A DNA stretch of 64,000 nucleotides from Heliorestis acidaminivorans (GCF_008933955.1 NZ_WBXO01000009.1:50239-114238), one strand, 5' to 3'; shown: positions 25,488-34,972, numbered from the stretch's first letter. Program-made: numbers and translations. The notes: generated from the sequence alone by a model not told the origin.

Positions 25488-25955
25488 GTGACTTCCAAAA
25501 AAGTAAAAGCAGTAGATATAATGACCAAAGAAGTTCACTCTGTCTATGTTGATACACCAATTAGTGAAGTAGCCAAAGTACTTACAGAGCAGAAGATTAG
25601 CGGCTTGCCCGTATTGTCTCGGCAAGGAGAAGTAATAGGAATCGTATCAGAAGGTGATTTGCTCTACAAAGATAGAGAAGTAAAGTACCCTTCTTATATT
25701 GCCTTGCTCGGTGGCTTTATTTACTTAGAAAGTCCTAAACGTTTTGAAGAAGAATTTCGTAAAATTACGGCTCTTCGTGCAGAAGAAATAATGACCAAAG
25801 AAGTTATTACAATTGAAGAAGATACCTTAGTGCAAGATATGGCTGCGATTATGACAGAACAGAGAATTAATCGACTCCCCGTTGTTCGTCAAGGAAAGCT
25901 TGTTGGCATTGTGACACGGGCAGATATCATAAAAGCTTTGACTGAAGAAGCGTAA
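25488..25955 (+). CDS. CBS-domain pair protein
   Basis: The protein has 155 aa, GTG 25488 behind GGTGGTG. Two CBS repeats are seen: residues about 8-65 (IMTKEVHSVYVDTPISEVAKVL) and 98-155 (IMTKEVITIEEDTLVQDMAAIM). A linker rich in aromatic residues separates them. CBS pairs bind adenosine nucleotides and sense energy state. It lies between nnr and alr, and a partner is unknown. A second CBS protein occurs at 34555. Confidence 0.88.
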   Translation: MTSKKVKAVDIMTKEVHSVYVDTPISEVAKVLTEQKISGLPVLSRQGEVIGIVSEGDLLYKDREVKYPSYIALLGGFIYLESPKRFEEEFRKITALRAEEIMTKEVITIEEDTLVQDMAAIMTEQRINRLPVVRQGKLVGIVTRADIIKALTEEA

Positions 25956-25971
25956 CACGGGGGCTCGGGGG

Positions 25972-27126
25972 ATGCAGGAAGAGACAGAGTGGCAGGGGAA
26001 AGAGACAAGTAGACCTGCCTGGGCAGAAATAAAACTGGAGAATTTTGCCCATAATATAAGGTCTTTAAAAAAGCTTACCACTGCTGGAACAAAATTTTTT
26101 GCTGTTCTAAAAGCAGATGGTTATGGTCATGGTGCCGTACCACTTGCTAAAGTGGCAGTGCAAGAAGCTGTTGATGGCTTTGTTGTAGCAATTCTAGATG
26201 AAGCTCTTGCCTTACGAAAGGCTTCTGTGAAGCTACCTGTTCTGATTCTAGGTTATACGACGCCAGATAAAGTGTCGGTAATCATCGAAGAAGAATTAAC
26301 ACAAGCTATCTTTACAAGGAAAGCCGCTGAAGAGCTTTCCACAGCGGCAGTAAGAATCGGTAAAAAAGTAAAAGTGCACCTTAAAGTTGATACCGGTATG
26401 GGACGAGTTGGCTTTCCTGCCATAGGAAGCCTAGAAGATCTTAAAGCTGTTGCAAAGCTACCAGGTTTAGAAGTGGAAGGCCTGTTCAGTCACTTTGCAA
26501 CGGCTGATGAAGAAGATAAAAGTTATGCTTATCATCAGCTAGAAAGCTTTTTTAACATAGTGAGGCAATTAGAAAAAGAAGGTCTTTGCTTCCCTATGCA
26601 CCACATGGCCAACTCAGCGGCGCTTCTAGAGATCCCACAAGCACACTTTAATGCTGTACGAGCAGGCTTAGCTATCTATGGACACTATCCATCAGTAGAC
26701 AGCGAAAACAAAGTAGATTTACTACCATTGATGACTCTAAAAGCTCGAATCGTACAAATCAAAAAAGTACCGGCTCAAAGTCCCATTAGTTATGGTTGTA
26801 CCTATCGTTGTCCTAGTGCTACAAGATTGGCAACGGTTCCACTTGGTTACGCCGATGGTGTACCGCGAATTTTATCAGGAAAAATTAAGGCTTATGGAAA
26901 AGAAAGCATCATTTCCCAGGTAGGACGAATATGTATGGATCAGATGGTTTTTGACATTGCTGATGCGCCCCTTGAAGAAGGTGACGAAATTGTTCTATTC
27001 GGTCATCAACAGGGAAAAAAATCTGTACCAGAACTAACGATGGAGCGATGGGCAGAACTAGCGGGTACAATAGCTTATGAAATCATGACGGGTATTTCAC
27101 TCAGAGTTCCCCGGATTTATCTATGA
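25972..27126 (+). CDS. alr: Alanine racemase
   Basis: The protein has 384 aa. It interconverts L- and D-alanine for peptidoglycan. The PLP lysine is in FAVLKADGYGHGA (about residue 45). The second catalytic Tyr region is YGCTYRCP...TVPLGYADGVPR. A preceding Gly-rich SD overlaps its start. It sits ahead of mazE/mazF, the same order as in Bacillus (alr-ndoAI-ndoA). Confidence 0.96.
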   Translation: MQEETEWQGKETSRPAWAEIKLENFAHNIRSLKKLTTAGTKFFAVLKADGYGHGAVPLAKVAVQEAVDGFVVAILDEALALRKASVKLPVLILGYTTPDKVSVIIEEELTQAIFTRKAAEELSTAAVRIGKKVKVHLKVDTGMGRVGFPAIGSLEDLKAVAKLPGLEVEGLFSHFATADEEDKSYAYHQLESFFNIVRQLEKEGLCFPMHHMANSAALLEIPQAHFNAVRAGLAIYGHYPSVDSENKVDLLPLMTLKARIVQIKKVPAQSPISYGCTYRCPSATRLATVPLGYADGVPRILSGKIKAYGKESIISQVGRICMDQMVFDIADAPLEEGDEIVLFGHQQGKKSVPELTMERWAELAGTIAYEIMTGISLRVPRIYL

Positions 27127-27242
27127 ATGACAAGGGTACCATTAATTGGATCATTCCGCTTGCATAAAACCCCTTGCCTTTAGGGGTAAAAAGTTTATAT
27201 AATAAACAGACGAAAGCGGAATTTCCCTGGGAGGTGCACTGC

Positions 27243-27512
27243 GTGCCCGATTTGAAACGCATTCAGGTTACCTTACCGGAAACTTTGTTGACGGAACTAG
27301 ATCGAGTACTGATGGCCGAAAAGATGAATCGCAGTCAACTGATTCGGGAAGCCGTAAACCTGTATATGATTGAGCACAAACGAAAGGTGTTACGTGACCA
27401 GATGCGTCGTGGATATATAGAAATGGCCCGAATCAATTTGGAGTTAGCCTTAGAAGGGTTTACCGCTGAGGTTGACGTTGAGCGATTGTTTGAGGCTAGG
27501 CTGGCCAGGTAA
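27243..27512 (+). CDS. MazE/EndoAI-type antitoxin (ribbon-helix-helix)
   Basis: The protein has 89 aa; GTG 27243 is chosen after GGGAGGTG-N6. An N-terminal ribbon (RIQVTLPETLLTELDRV) and helices NRSQLIREAVNLYM form a CopG-like DNA-binding fold; the C-terminal part should bind the toxin. It lies 6 nt before the MazF-family gene and should repress the operon and block the toxin. Confidence 0.88.
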   Translation: MPDLKRIQVTLPETLLTELDRVLMAEKMNRSQLIREAVNLYMIEHKRKVLRDQMRRGYIEMARINLELALEGFTAEVDVERLFEARLAR

Positions 27513-27518
27513 ATAAAT

Positions 27519-27872
27519 ATGGCCCATATACGTCGCGGAGAAGTCTACTACGCAGAACTTAACCCTGTAGTTGGCTCGGAGCAGGGAGGTACCCGCCCCG
27601 TTCTGATCATACAAAATGATATCGGCAACCAATATTCACCTACAACTATTGTAGCGGCTATTACATCGCAGATTAGTAAAGCCAAGTTGCCGACCCATGT
27701 TGAAGTGCCATCTAGCAGAAGCGGATTGGATCGAGACTCTGTCGTACTGCTGGAACAAATTCGAACCATCGATAAAACTCGGTTACGTGAAAAAATCGGT
27801 CTACTAGACGAAGATATGATGAGCAAAGTTGCGCAGGCCCTAGAAATCAGCCTAGGTCTGATCGAACTTTAA
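27519..27872 (+). CDS. MazF/NdoA-family endoribonuclease toxin
   Basis: The protein has 117 aa. Conserved opening [30 protein letters not shown], basic Arg, and later THVEVPS and [12 protein letters not shown] are typical of PemK/MazF. It is a ribosome-independent mRNA interferase that cuts single-stranded RNA. Toxicity is blocked by the upstream antitoxin. A GC-rich terminator follows at 27882. Confidence 0.95.
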   Translation: MAHIRRGEVYYAELNPVVGSEQGGTRPVLIIQNDIGNQYSPTTIVAAITSQISKAKLPTHVEVPSSRSGLDRDSVVLLEQIRTIDKTRLREKIGLLDEDMMSKVAQALEISLGLIEL

Positions 27873-27881
27873 CCAACAATC

Positions 27882-27909
27882 CGCTCGGGAAATCCCGGGC
27901 GATTTTTTT
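27882..27909 (+). terminator. Terminator of the alr-mazEF region
   Basis: A 9-bp stem (cgctcggga with tcccgggcg, one G-U) with a 1-2 nt loop is followed by ATTTTTTT. Confidence 0.88.
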
Positions 27910-27949
27910 ATGGACAAAAGTCGCCGAGTTTTATGGAGGTGTTCGACAG

Positions 27950-28711
27950 ATGAAACCCCTTGTGTTAGTTACTCCTTCTTTCGAACGAGGACGCCTGATG
28001 GTGCGTCGAGAGTACCTTCAAGCCTTACAAGACGAAGGCGTACTGCCTTGGCCAATTTCCATAGAAGCCATAGAGGAGGCAGAAGCCTACTGTAACAATG
28101 CTCACGGTCTTCTACTTTCAGGTGGTGGAGACATTGACCCACTCTTCTATCATCAACAACCTCATGTAGCACTAGGCGAAGTAGACCCTGATAGAGATAG
28201 ACTAGACTTTGCGATTTTGGCTAGAGCATTACAAAGACAAATGCCTATTCTGGCTATTTGTCGAGGTTTACAAGTACTAAATGTTGCTCGAGGTGGTACA
28301 CTCATTCAAGATCTTCCTCGTCAACGTCCCCAGGCTCTTCGGCATCAACAAAGAGCACCAAGATGGCATAAAAGCCATAGTATTGACATTTGCGAAGGAA
28401 CTATGTTGCGCCAAATATATAGAAATAGCACAGGGCAAGTTAACAGCTTTCATCATCAAGCCGTCGATCGTGTTGGAAAAGACTTAGAAGTTGTTGCTCG
28501 ATCAAACGATGGTGTCATAGAAGCGTTAGAGGGCTTAGGAAAGAACTTTGTAATGGCAGTACAATGGCATCCAGAAGATCTTTATAACAATGATCTTGAA
28601 GCAAGAGGATTATTTCGTGCTTTTGCAGAATCTTGTATAGAATATGAAAAAATATGTAGGGTAACCGGAGGGTGTTCCAGTGAGCAGACAAATCCATGTG
28701 ACCCTGATTAA
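27950..28711 (+). CDS. Gamma-glutamyl-gamma-aminobutyrate hydrolase-like (peptidase C26)
   Basis: The protein has 253 aa. It is a class I glutamine-amidotransferase-like enzyme with catalytic Cys in AICRGLQVLNV and the His-Glu pair in VQWHPE. LLSGGGDIDP and NSFHHQAV match the PuuD family. The physiological substrate (gamma-Glu-GABA or another gamma-glutamyl amide) is uncertain. Its 3' end overlaps the next gene by 32 nt. Confidence 0.86.
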   Translation: MKPLVLVTPSFERGRLMVRREYLQALQDEGVLPWPISIEAIEEAEAYCNNAHGLLLSGGGDIDPLFYHQQPHVALGEVDPDRDRLDFAILARALQRQMPILAICRGLQVLNVARGGTLIQDLPRQRPQALRHQQRAPRWHKSHSIDICEGTMLRQIYRNSTGQVNSFHHQAVDRVGKDLEVVARSNDGVIEALEGLGKNFVMAVQWHPEDLYNNDLEARGLFRAFAESCIEYEKICRVTGGCSSEQTNPCDPD

Positions 28712-29858
28712 TAATGACGTACGCTTAGCCAAACCTGTTTATAGCAAGACAGGTGCTGTCTTGCTACCTATAGGTAAAACTATCAATAACCGCTATGTAT
28801 CCTACTTAAAAAATCAAGGTATTGAGTTTATTGACATAGAAGTAGGAACAACAGAAAGCCCCACTAGTCTCAGCAAAGAGAACACAGTACAGAACAATGA
28901 GCAAGAGCAAGGTCAAGATAAAGAGGCATACAAAGACAAAGCTAGAGATATTTTCAAAGATGCTGTAACGAACAGCTCAGACTTCAATTTTCTTTACATG
29001 TTGAAAAGAGATCTCTCTCTATCTGTTCAAGAAAGTGTATGCAACTTTGCAAGACAAGACAATCAAGACGTGGCAACAGTCAATGTAATTATCAGAATAT
29101 TTGATGATATCCTACAAAATCCCGGTGACATCATCAACCTTTTAGCCTTAAAATCGACAGACGGATTTACTTACAAGCACTCTATTAACGTGGCAGTACT
29201 TTCTTTGCTCATGGCCATGAACTTAGGCTATAGAGAAGAAGAACAAAAAGTTATTGCTAAAGGTGCTTTTTTTCATGATATAGGGAAGCATAAGATACCG
29301 AGAGAGATTCTCTTCAATGATGGCGTTCTAGATGCAGAATCACGTAGAAAAATAGAAGAGCATCCTAGAAAAGGCTATGAAATCTTAGAAGGCTCTACTC
29401 ATATGACGGAAGAAGCGGCTAAAATTGCTTTACAACATCATGAACGATTAAACGGCACAGGCTATCCGCAAGGCTTAAAAGGCAAAGATATAACTTTAGC
29501 TAGTCAGATTGTAGGTATAGCTGACGTTTTTGAAGCGATGATTTCTAATCGAAAACATCGAAGTAGTTACAATCCCGTGGAAATAATTGAATACTTGATG
29601 ACTTTAGCAGGAACACACTTTCAAGAGCAAGTCGTCAAAGCTCTACTCAACAGCATAACGATTTACCAAATTGGCTCCCTCGTTGAGTTAAGCAACGGTG
29701 AGCGTGCTGTAGTCGTCGAAGTAAATTTTTCTGTGCCTACAAGACCAGTTGTACGTGTTGTTTTTGACAGTCGTGACCTACCTGTTCGCCAGAAAAGAGA
29801 AATAGATTTGTCAGCAAAAGAAAACATGACACTGAATATACAAAGATCTTTCGGTTAG
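28680..29858 (+). CDS. HD-GYP domain protein (c-di-GMP phosphodiesterase)
   Basis: The protein has 392 aa from GTG 28680 (SD GGAGGGTG). The N-terminal part (1-150) has no domain I can identify. The HD-GYP domain starts near 155: KHSINVAVLSLLM, then FFHDIGKHKIP, HHERLNGTGYPQGLKG, and IVGIADVFEAM. It should degrade c-di-GMP; the GGDEF protein at 60317 would oppose it. It ends in a palindromic hairpin. Confidence 0.92.
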   Translation: MSRQIHVTLINNDVRLAKPVYSKTGAVLLPIGKTINNRYVSYLKNQGIEFIDIEVGTTESPTSLSKENTVQNNEQEQGQDKEAYKDKARDIFKDAVTNSSDFNFLYMLKRDLSLSVQESVCNFARQDNQDVATVNVIIRIFDDILQNPGDIINLLALKSTDGFTYKHSINVAVLSLLMAMNLGYREEEQKVIAKGAFFHDIGKHKIPREILFNDGVLDAESRRKIEEHPRKGYEILEGSTHMTEEAAKIALQHHERLNGTGYPQGLKGKDITLASQIVGIADVFEAMISNRKHRSSYNPVEIIEYLMTLAGTHFQEQVVKALLNSITIYQIGSLVELSNGERAVVVEVNFSVPTRPVVRVVFDSRDLPVRQKREIDLSAKENMTLNIQRSFG

Positions 29859-29879
29859 TACTTATATAGTACTAACCGA
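29851..29879. other. 12-bp palindromic hairpin between HD-GYP and asparaginase genes
   Basis: Perfect inverted arms (29851-29862 and 29868-29879) with a 5-nt loop begin inside the last codons of the HD-GYP gene. No T tract follows. It may protect or process mRNA rather than terminate. Confidence 0.5.
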
Positions 29880-29896
29880 TTGAAAGGAGCAAAGGA

Positions 29897-30895
29897 ATGA
29901 GCACCCTACTTGTCGAAGTTACAAGAGGCACAATGGTTGAAAATCGTCACTACGGCTCTATAGTTGTAATTGATCATGAAGGTCGTATATTAGCTTCTGC
30001 TGGTCAAGGAGGTCCTACTTACATGCGGTCATCATCAAAACCCTTGATGACCATACCGCTAGTAGAAAAAGGTGGCATGGATGCTTTTCAATTTCAAGAA
30101 GAGCATCTGGCCATTTTTACAAGCTCCCACACCGGTGAAGAAGAACATCGGCGCTGGGTCTTAGATAGTCTACAAAAAATAGGACTAGAAGAAGAAGTCT
30201 TAGCTTGTGGAACACACAGGCCCTTTGATCGTAAAACAGCAGAAGCATTGCTCCGAGCAGGAGAAAAACCAGGTCTACTGCATTGTAACTGCTCTGGTAA
30301 GCATAGTGGTGTTTTAGCATACTGCTTGCTTAGAGGCTATCCATTAGAAGGATACACATTGCCGGAACATTCAGCAGAAAAAGATATTTTATCGGCTGTG
30401 GCTGACCTAGCAATGCTAAAGGCAGAAGATATCGTAATTGGAATAGATGGTTGTGGCATTCCTGTTTACGGAATGCCCTTAAAAAATATTGCCCTTGCCT
30501 TTTGTCGCTTTGGCATGGCTAGTGCAGGTAATGAAGCACGGCAACAAGCATGCAAACAAATTAGAAAGGCCATGATCAAACATCCCTTTTTGGTAGCCGG
30601 CACAGGTCGCTTAGATACAGACTTGATGACAGTCACTGAAGGAGCTGTTGTTGCCAAAATCGGAGCAGATGGTGTCTACGCTTTAGCTGTACCGGAAAAA
30701 GGCTGGGGCATGGCTGTAAAAGTCGATGATGGCAATATGGTTGCTTTAGGCCCTATCGTCATAGAAGCTCTCAGCCAACTAGGTCTTCTATCTCCAGAAC
30801 AAAGACAAGCTTTGGCCTCCCATGACCAAAAGACGATCAAAAACAATTTGCGCCAAACAGTAGGAGAAATGAGACCTTTTTTTACTTTGCAATAG
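29897..30895 (+). CDS. Asparaginase (L-asparaginase II family)
   Basis: The protein has 332 aa. Motifs typical of the asparaginase II family (not the classic AnsA/B) include EVTRG, YMRSSSKPLMTIPL, SSHTGEEEHR, CGTHRP, NCSGKHSG and GIDGCGIPVYGMPL. It hydrolyses asparagine or a related amide. It lies in a block with a peptidase C26 enzyme and an amidohydrolase that hint at amide/nitrogen salvage. Confidence 0.9.
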   Translation: MSTLLVEVTRGTMVENRHYGSIVVIDHEGRILASAGQGGPTYMRSSSKPLMTIPLVEKGGMDAFQFQEEHLAIFTSSHTGEEEHRRWVLDSLQKIGLEEEVLACGTHRPFDRKTAEALLRAGEKPGLLHCNCSGKHSGVLAYCLLRGYPLEGYTLPEHSAEKDILSAVADLAMLKAEDIVIGIDGCGIPVYGMPLKNIALAFCRFGMASAGNEARQQACKQIRKAMIKHPFLVAGTGRLDTDLMTVTEGAVVAKIGADGVYALAVPEKGWGMAVKVDDGNMVALGPIVIEALSQLGLLSPEQRQALASHDQKTIKNNLRQTVGEMRPFFTLQ

Positions 30896-30914
30896 ATAGA
30901 AAAGAGAATAGGCC

Positions 30915-32081
30915 ATGAGAAAAATAATTTATGGAGCCCAGGTCTGGACCATGACAGGAACAAATTACGCACCTGGGCTGGTTGCTTTTGATGAAGATGG
31001 AATCATTAGAACCGTAGAAGATTGTCCACCTTCTTTTGAAGAAGAAGGCGTAGAAATCATTGATGGACGTGGGCAAATACTTTTACCAGGATTTATAGAA
31101 GCTCATTGTCACGTAGGTTTGCTAGAAGAAAATACACCTGTAGAAGGTAATGATCTTAATGAGACATCAGACCCAATTACACCACAGATGAGAGCCTTAG
31201 ATGGAATCAACCCTTTTGATCCAGCTTTTGAAGATGCACTTCAAGGTGGAGTTACTACTGTATGTATTCTACCGGGAAGCGCTAATATCGTTGGTGGACA
31301 AGCAACAATTATGAAAACAGGACCTCTCTCCTGGTCTGAAAGGGTCGTAGAAGAGCAAAGTGCCATAAAATGTGCTCTCGGCGAAAATCCCAAGCGAGTC
31401 TATGGCGATCAGAAGAAAGCACCAATAACTAGAATGGCTTCAGCGGCTTTGTTAAGAGAAGCCTTTACCAGAGCTAAGGCATATCAGTGCAAAAAAGAAA
31501 AAGCTAAAGAACCATTAACAGAGCCTGATTTACGCTGGGAAGCCCTGCTACCACTATTAGAAAAAAAAATTCCCCTGCGCGTCCATGCTCATCGTTCTGA
31601 TGACATCTTAACGGCTCTACGCATCGCTAAGGAATTTGACTTGCCGCTGGTGATCGAGCATTGTACAGAAGGTCACCTTATTGCAGAAGACTTAGCTGAA
31701 GCTAAAGTATCAGCAGTAGTTGGACCATCATTAGTCAATCGAGCCAAAGTAGAAATGAAAGAAATCACTCCAAGAACATCCGCTGTTTTGCACAAAGCCT
31801 CAGTTCCCTTTGCGATCATGACAGATCACCCTGTTATACCCATACAGTACTTACCCCTTTGCGCTGGCCTAGCAGTCAAGCATGGCTTAGAGGAAGAAGC
31901 AGCTCTTAAAGCAATCAGCATAAGTGCGGCACAAATCTTAGGCTTAGAAAAAAGAATTGGCACGATTGAAGTAGGAAAAGAAGCGGACCTAGTGCTTTGG
32001 AAGGGCCATCCTTTCGACATCAGAAGCTCCGTTACGACAGCATGGGTCAAAGGAAAGAAAGTTTTTCCCTTCTTAACTTAG
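30915..32081 (+). CDS. Amidohydrolase family enzyme
   Basis: The protein has 388 aa. Zinc-binding HxH (EAHCHVG, about residue 60), later His (RVHAHRSD, VIEHCTEG), and MTDHPV form the amidohydrolase metal centre. A C-terminal I.GRIG.IEVGKEADLVLW-type beta strand is present. It resembles imidazolonepropionase- or dihydroorotase-like members of unknown substrate. It lies 20 nt after the asparaginase gene, so both are likely co-transcribed. Confidence 0.88.
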   Translation: MRKIIYGAQVWTMTGTNYAPGLVAFDEDGIIRTVEDCPPSFEEEGVEIIDGRGQILLPGFIEAHCHVGLLEENTPVEGNDLNETSDPITPQMRALDGINPFDPAFEDALQGGVTTVCILPGSANIVGGQATIMKTGPLSWSERVVEEQSAIKCALGENPKRVYGDQKKAPITRMASAALLREAFTRAKAYQCKKEKAKEPLTEPDLRWEALLPLLEKKIPLRVHAHRSDDILTALRIAKEFDLPLVIEHCTEGHLIAEDLAEAKVSAVVGPSLVNRAKVEMKEITPRTSAVLHKASVPFAIMTDHPVIPIQYLPLCAGLAVKHGLEEEAALKAISISAAQILGLEKRIGTIEVGKEADLVLWKGHPFDIRSSVTTAWVKGKKVFPFLT

Positions 32082-32190
32082 ATAAATAGACTAAAGCAGG
32101 AATTTGTGAAAAGATGACGAAAAGGGAAATAAAAGGTAAGTTGCATGAAATGCACTTTTCTAGTATTTTTATTTTGTGAGGTAATTCTTT

Positions 32191-32628
32191 ATGGTAACAA
32201 GTGATGAAAGAGACAAGAGTGAAGACAAAATGATCCTTGTTGTTGACGACCAACAAGGTGTTCGCTCCCTCTTGCAGATCATTTTCCAAGAGGCAGGTTA
32301 CAAAGTAATGATGGCTAGCAATGGTCTACAAGCTGTAGATATAGTGGAAAAGTATCATCCACCTATAGTACTGATGGATGTACGCATGCCAGGGTTAGAT
32401 GGTTTTCAATCTATGTTACGGATGGTAAAAGTAAGCCCCTATATCAAAGTCATTCTGATGACAGCGTACACTGATGAAAGCCTTGTGCAAAGAGCACTAC
32501 ACGAAGGAGCTGTCGACTGTTTAACCAAGCCCTTTGACGTATATATTGTTAGTGAACGAGTTGAAAAGTTGTGGCAATCTATTCTGGAAGAGCGTGCTAA
32601 TAGAGAAAAAGATAAAACTTCGGCCTAA
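32191..32628 (+). CDS. Spo0F-like response regulator receiver
   Basis: The protein has 145 aa with a receiver domain only: acidic pair D19/D20, phospho-Asp D63, Thr91 and Lys113. The DDQQGVRSLLQ.IF.EAGY, NGLQA.DIV and PF(D/I) segments are very close to Spo0F. The protein has no output domain. A role in a phosphorelay, possibly sporulation, is inferred; other lone receivers cannot be ruled out. A terminator follows. Confidence 0.85.
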   Translation: MVTSDERDKSEDKMILVVDDQQGVRSLLQIIFQEAGYKVMMASNGLQAVDIVEKYHPPIVLMDVRMPGLDGFQSMLRMVKVSPYIKVILMTAYTDESLVQRALHEGAVDCLTKPFDVYIVSERVEKLWQSILEERANREKDKTSA

Positions 32629-32629
32629 T

Positions 32630-32656
32630 AACCCCTAAAAAGGGGTTTTCTTTTTC
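32630..32656 (+). terminator. Terminator after the Spo0F-like gene
   Basis: A 6-bp stem aacccc/ggggtt (32630-32635 and 32642-32647) is followed by TTTTC-TTTTTC. Confidence 0.8.
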
Positions 32657-32730
32657 TATGTCGTATAATGTAAAGAATATTGGTAATAAAGTTAGCAGAA
32701 GTAACTATTGATGATATCTTAGAAGGAGCA

Positions 32731-33234
32731 ATGATTTTGCATAAAGAGATAGGGCAGGGACTTCTCCCTGATGAAGAAGCAACTCGTGCTTTTGGTCAAT
32801 GGTTAGCTCAGCATATGAAAAAGGGCGACATTATCTTACTTTATGGCGATCTTGGGGCAGGGAAAACAACGCTCGTTCAAGGATTACTTACTTCCCTAGG
32901 CTATGGGGGAGCTGTAACAAGTCCTACTTTCACACTAGTCCATGAATACGAAGCTGATTTGCCAGTTTTTCACTTTGATCTATATCGATTGACAGAACCA
33001 GATCAAGTCTGGGATATCGGATGGGCCGACTACTTAAAAGGAGAGGGCCTACTCTGCGTAGAATGGCCAGAACGGTTGGGCCATCTAAAGCCTTTAGAAG
33101 CCCTTTCGATAAAGCTAGAACCTGTAGAAATGTCTAATGGCCAAATAGGTCGTCAAGTTGAACTTACAGGTGTAGAAGAGAGCGCACAAGCTATTGTAAG
33201 GGAGTGGAAAAAAGCATGTACTTGCTTGGATTAG
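32731..33234 (+). CDS. tsaE: tRNA t6A37 threonylcarbamoyladenosine biosynthesis ATPase TsaE
   Basis: The protein has about 167 aa. ATG 32731 or TTG 32737 fit the SD AAGGAG (32723-32728); the frame is open upstream. Walker A GDLGAGKTT, VTSPTFTLVHEY, HFDLYRL, and VEWPERLG are TsaE hallmarks. It is the P-loop member of the t6A complex with TsaB and TsaD. It overlaps tsaB. Confidence 0.95.
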   Translation: MILHKEIGQGLLPDEEATRAFGQWLAQHMKKGDIILLYGDLGAGKTTLVQGLLTSLGYGGAVTSPTFTLVHEYEADLPVFHFDLYRLTEPDQVWDIGWADYLKGEGLLCVEWPERLGHLKPLEALSIKLEPVEMSNGQIGRQVELTGVEESAQAIVREWKKACTCLD

Positions 33235-33953
33235 ATTGCTCCACATCAGTAACAGCACTGGCCATTGCGACAGAAGAAAGAGTGTTAGCCGAGACATTCT
33301 TACATACCGAAGGAACACATTCTGAGCGACTAATGCCAGCTATCGAAGCAACGCTTGCAATTTCCAAACTTCGCTTAGCTGACCTGCAAGGAATAGCTGT
33401 TGCCATTGGGCCCGGATCTTTTACCGGTCTTCGCATTGGACTAGCTACAGCTAAAGGTATCGCCCATCCTCTTAGTCTTCCTGTAGTAGCTATTCCCACT
33501 TTAGATGCATTAGCACGGAACGCCATGCATACGACAACACTTGTGTGCCCCATATTAGATGCTCGCAAATCAGAAGTCTATACGTCTTTATATCAAGCTA
33601 GCACAGAGGGGATGGAGAGGCTAAGCCCCTATGAAGCTTTATCACCAGAAGCACTTGTCCATAAAATAACTGCAAAACAGCAAGAGCTAGAACTAGAACT
33701 TAATGTTTTATTTCTTGGCGATGCTGTACCTGTTTATCGAGACTATCTGCAAGCAAAAATGGGAACAAAAGCTCTTTTTGCACCACCTGAGCTGGCTTAC
33801 CCGAGAGGTAGTCAAGTAGCGCGACTAGGTCTAGAACGACTTAAGCAAGGGGAAGAAGATTCCCTTCATGAATTAGCACCACTCTATATCCGACCTTCTG
33901 AAGCAGAAGTAAACTATGCAAAACAAAAAACAGCCCAAACAGTAAAAGTCTAA
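33216..33953 (+). CDS. tsaB: tRNA t6A modification protein TsaB
   Basis: The protein has 245 aa; ATG 33216 follows GGGAGTGG 8 nt earlier. ASKHA-fold: LLGLDCSTSVTALAI, THSERLMPAI, and IGPGSFTGLRIGLATAKGI. TsaB binds TsaD and TsaE to make threonylcarbamoyl-AMP transfer to tRNA A37. It starts within the end of tsaE and is 14 nt from rimI. Confidence 0.95.
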   Translation: MYLLGLDCSTSVTALAIATEERVLAETFLHTEGTHSERLMPAIEATLAISKLRLADLQGIAVAIGPGSFTGLRIGLATAKGIAHPLSLPVVAIPTLDALARNAMHTTTLVCPILDARKSEVYTSLYQASTEGMERLSPYEALSPEALVHKITAKQQELELELNVLFLGDAVPVYRDYLQAKMGTKALFAPPELAYPRGSQVARLGLERLKQGEEDSLHELAPLYIRPSEAEVNYAKQKTAQTVKV

Positions 33954-33967
33954 GGAGGGCGAGAGAG

Positions 33968-34468
33968 ATGGAAGTGCAAGACGGTCAAGTATATTTTCGC
34001 CCCATGAGCCTTGATGATCTAGAGCAAGTCTTGACCATTGAAGAAGCTTCCTTTCCCGCTCCCTGGAGTCGCCATGCTTTTCAAGATGAATTAACGGAAA
34101 GTCGACTAGCACATTACTGGGTAGCTGTGCACGAAGCAGAGACAGGAAAAGAAGAAGTGATCGGCTATGCTGGCCTATGGCTTATATTTGATGAAGTTCA
34201 CGTCACCACCATTGCCATAACCCAGTCTTGGCGACAACAAGGTCTTGCTGAGGCTATGTTGCGCTATGTTTTTTTAGAAGCAATTCTATTAGGAGGAGAG
34301 CGAATTACCCTAGAAGTAAGGCCTTCGAATCAAAAGGCCCTGGCCTTATATAGTAAACTAGGCTTTCGCAGTGTCGGTCGTAGAAAAGGATACTATAGTG
34401 ATAATGGTGAAGATGCTATTATCATGTGGCGTAACCTAAAAGAAGAACAAGAAGCTAGTCAAGGATAA
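33968..34468 (+). CDS. rimI: Ribosomal protein S18 alanine N-acetyltransferase (RimI family)
   Basis: The protein has 166 aa. GNAT fold with EEASFPAPWSRHAFQDEL, acetyl-CoA loop QSWRQQGLAEAML, and LEVRPSNQKALALYSKLGF.SVGRRKGYY. RimI acetylates the N-terminal Ala of S18 and is typically next to tsaB in Firmicutes. In this cluster it follows tsaB by 14 nt. Confidence 0.93.
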   Translation: MEVQDGQVYFRPMSLDDLEQVLTIEEASFPAPWSRHAFQDELTESRLAHYWVAVHEAETGKEEVIGYAGLWLIFDEVHVTTIAITQSWRQQGLAEAMLRYVFLEAILLGGERITLEVRPSNQKALALYSKLGFRSVGRRKGYYSDNGEDAIIMWRNLKEEQEASQG

Positions 34469-34554
34469 GAAGGGAAGGATTTATTATCTTTACGGCGAAT
34501 AAACTTCCCATAAGATCTTGCAATGCGGTGAAGGTGGAAAGGTAGGGGAAGGCC

Positions 34555-34971
34555 ATGCTAGTGGAAGCAAAGATGATCTCTCCGGCTATTACAACGTCCA
34601 TGACGACACCTATATCCGAAGCTTTACGGATTATGACAGAAAAAATTATTCGACGCTTGCCCGTTGTGGATGACCAGAATCGTCTAGTAGGAATCGTTAC
34701 CTTTCACGACATAGACAGGGCTATGCGTGCGCCAGGTGTTATTGCCTTAACACCTGTAGAATGGGTTATGTCACGCAACCCTGTATATATTGATAGGGAC
34801 AAAGAAATGGCCTTGGCAGTAACGAAAATGAAAAAATATAAAGTAAGCTGTTTGCCTGTCGTTGAAGGAGAACAAGTTGTTGGAATTTTATCAGTAAGCG
34901 ATATTATGGACCTTTGTTATGATCTCTTAAAAGAAAAAGAGAAGGAAGACGCCCCGCCAAGCAATTTATAG
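34555..34971 (+). CDS. CBS-domain pair protein
   Basis: The protein has 138 aa. Two CBS repeats are visible (residues about 7-65 and 78-135): ISEALRIMTEKIIRRLPVVDDQNRLVGIVT and MALAVTKMKKYKVSCLPVVEGEQVVGILS. It is inserted between rimI and the AcsE-like gene. Ligand is probably an adenine nucleotide; the target is unknown. A good terminator follows it. Confidence 0.88.
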   Translation: MLVEAKMISPAITTSMTTPISEALRIMTEKIIRRLPVVDDQNRLVGIVTFHDIDRAMRAPGVIALTPVEWVMSRNPVYIDRDKEMALAVTKMKKYKVSCLPVVEGEQVVGILSVSDIMDLCYDLLKEKEKEDAPPSNL

Positions 34972-34972
34972 A

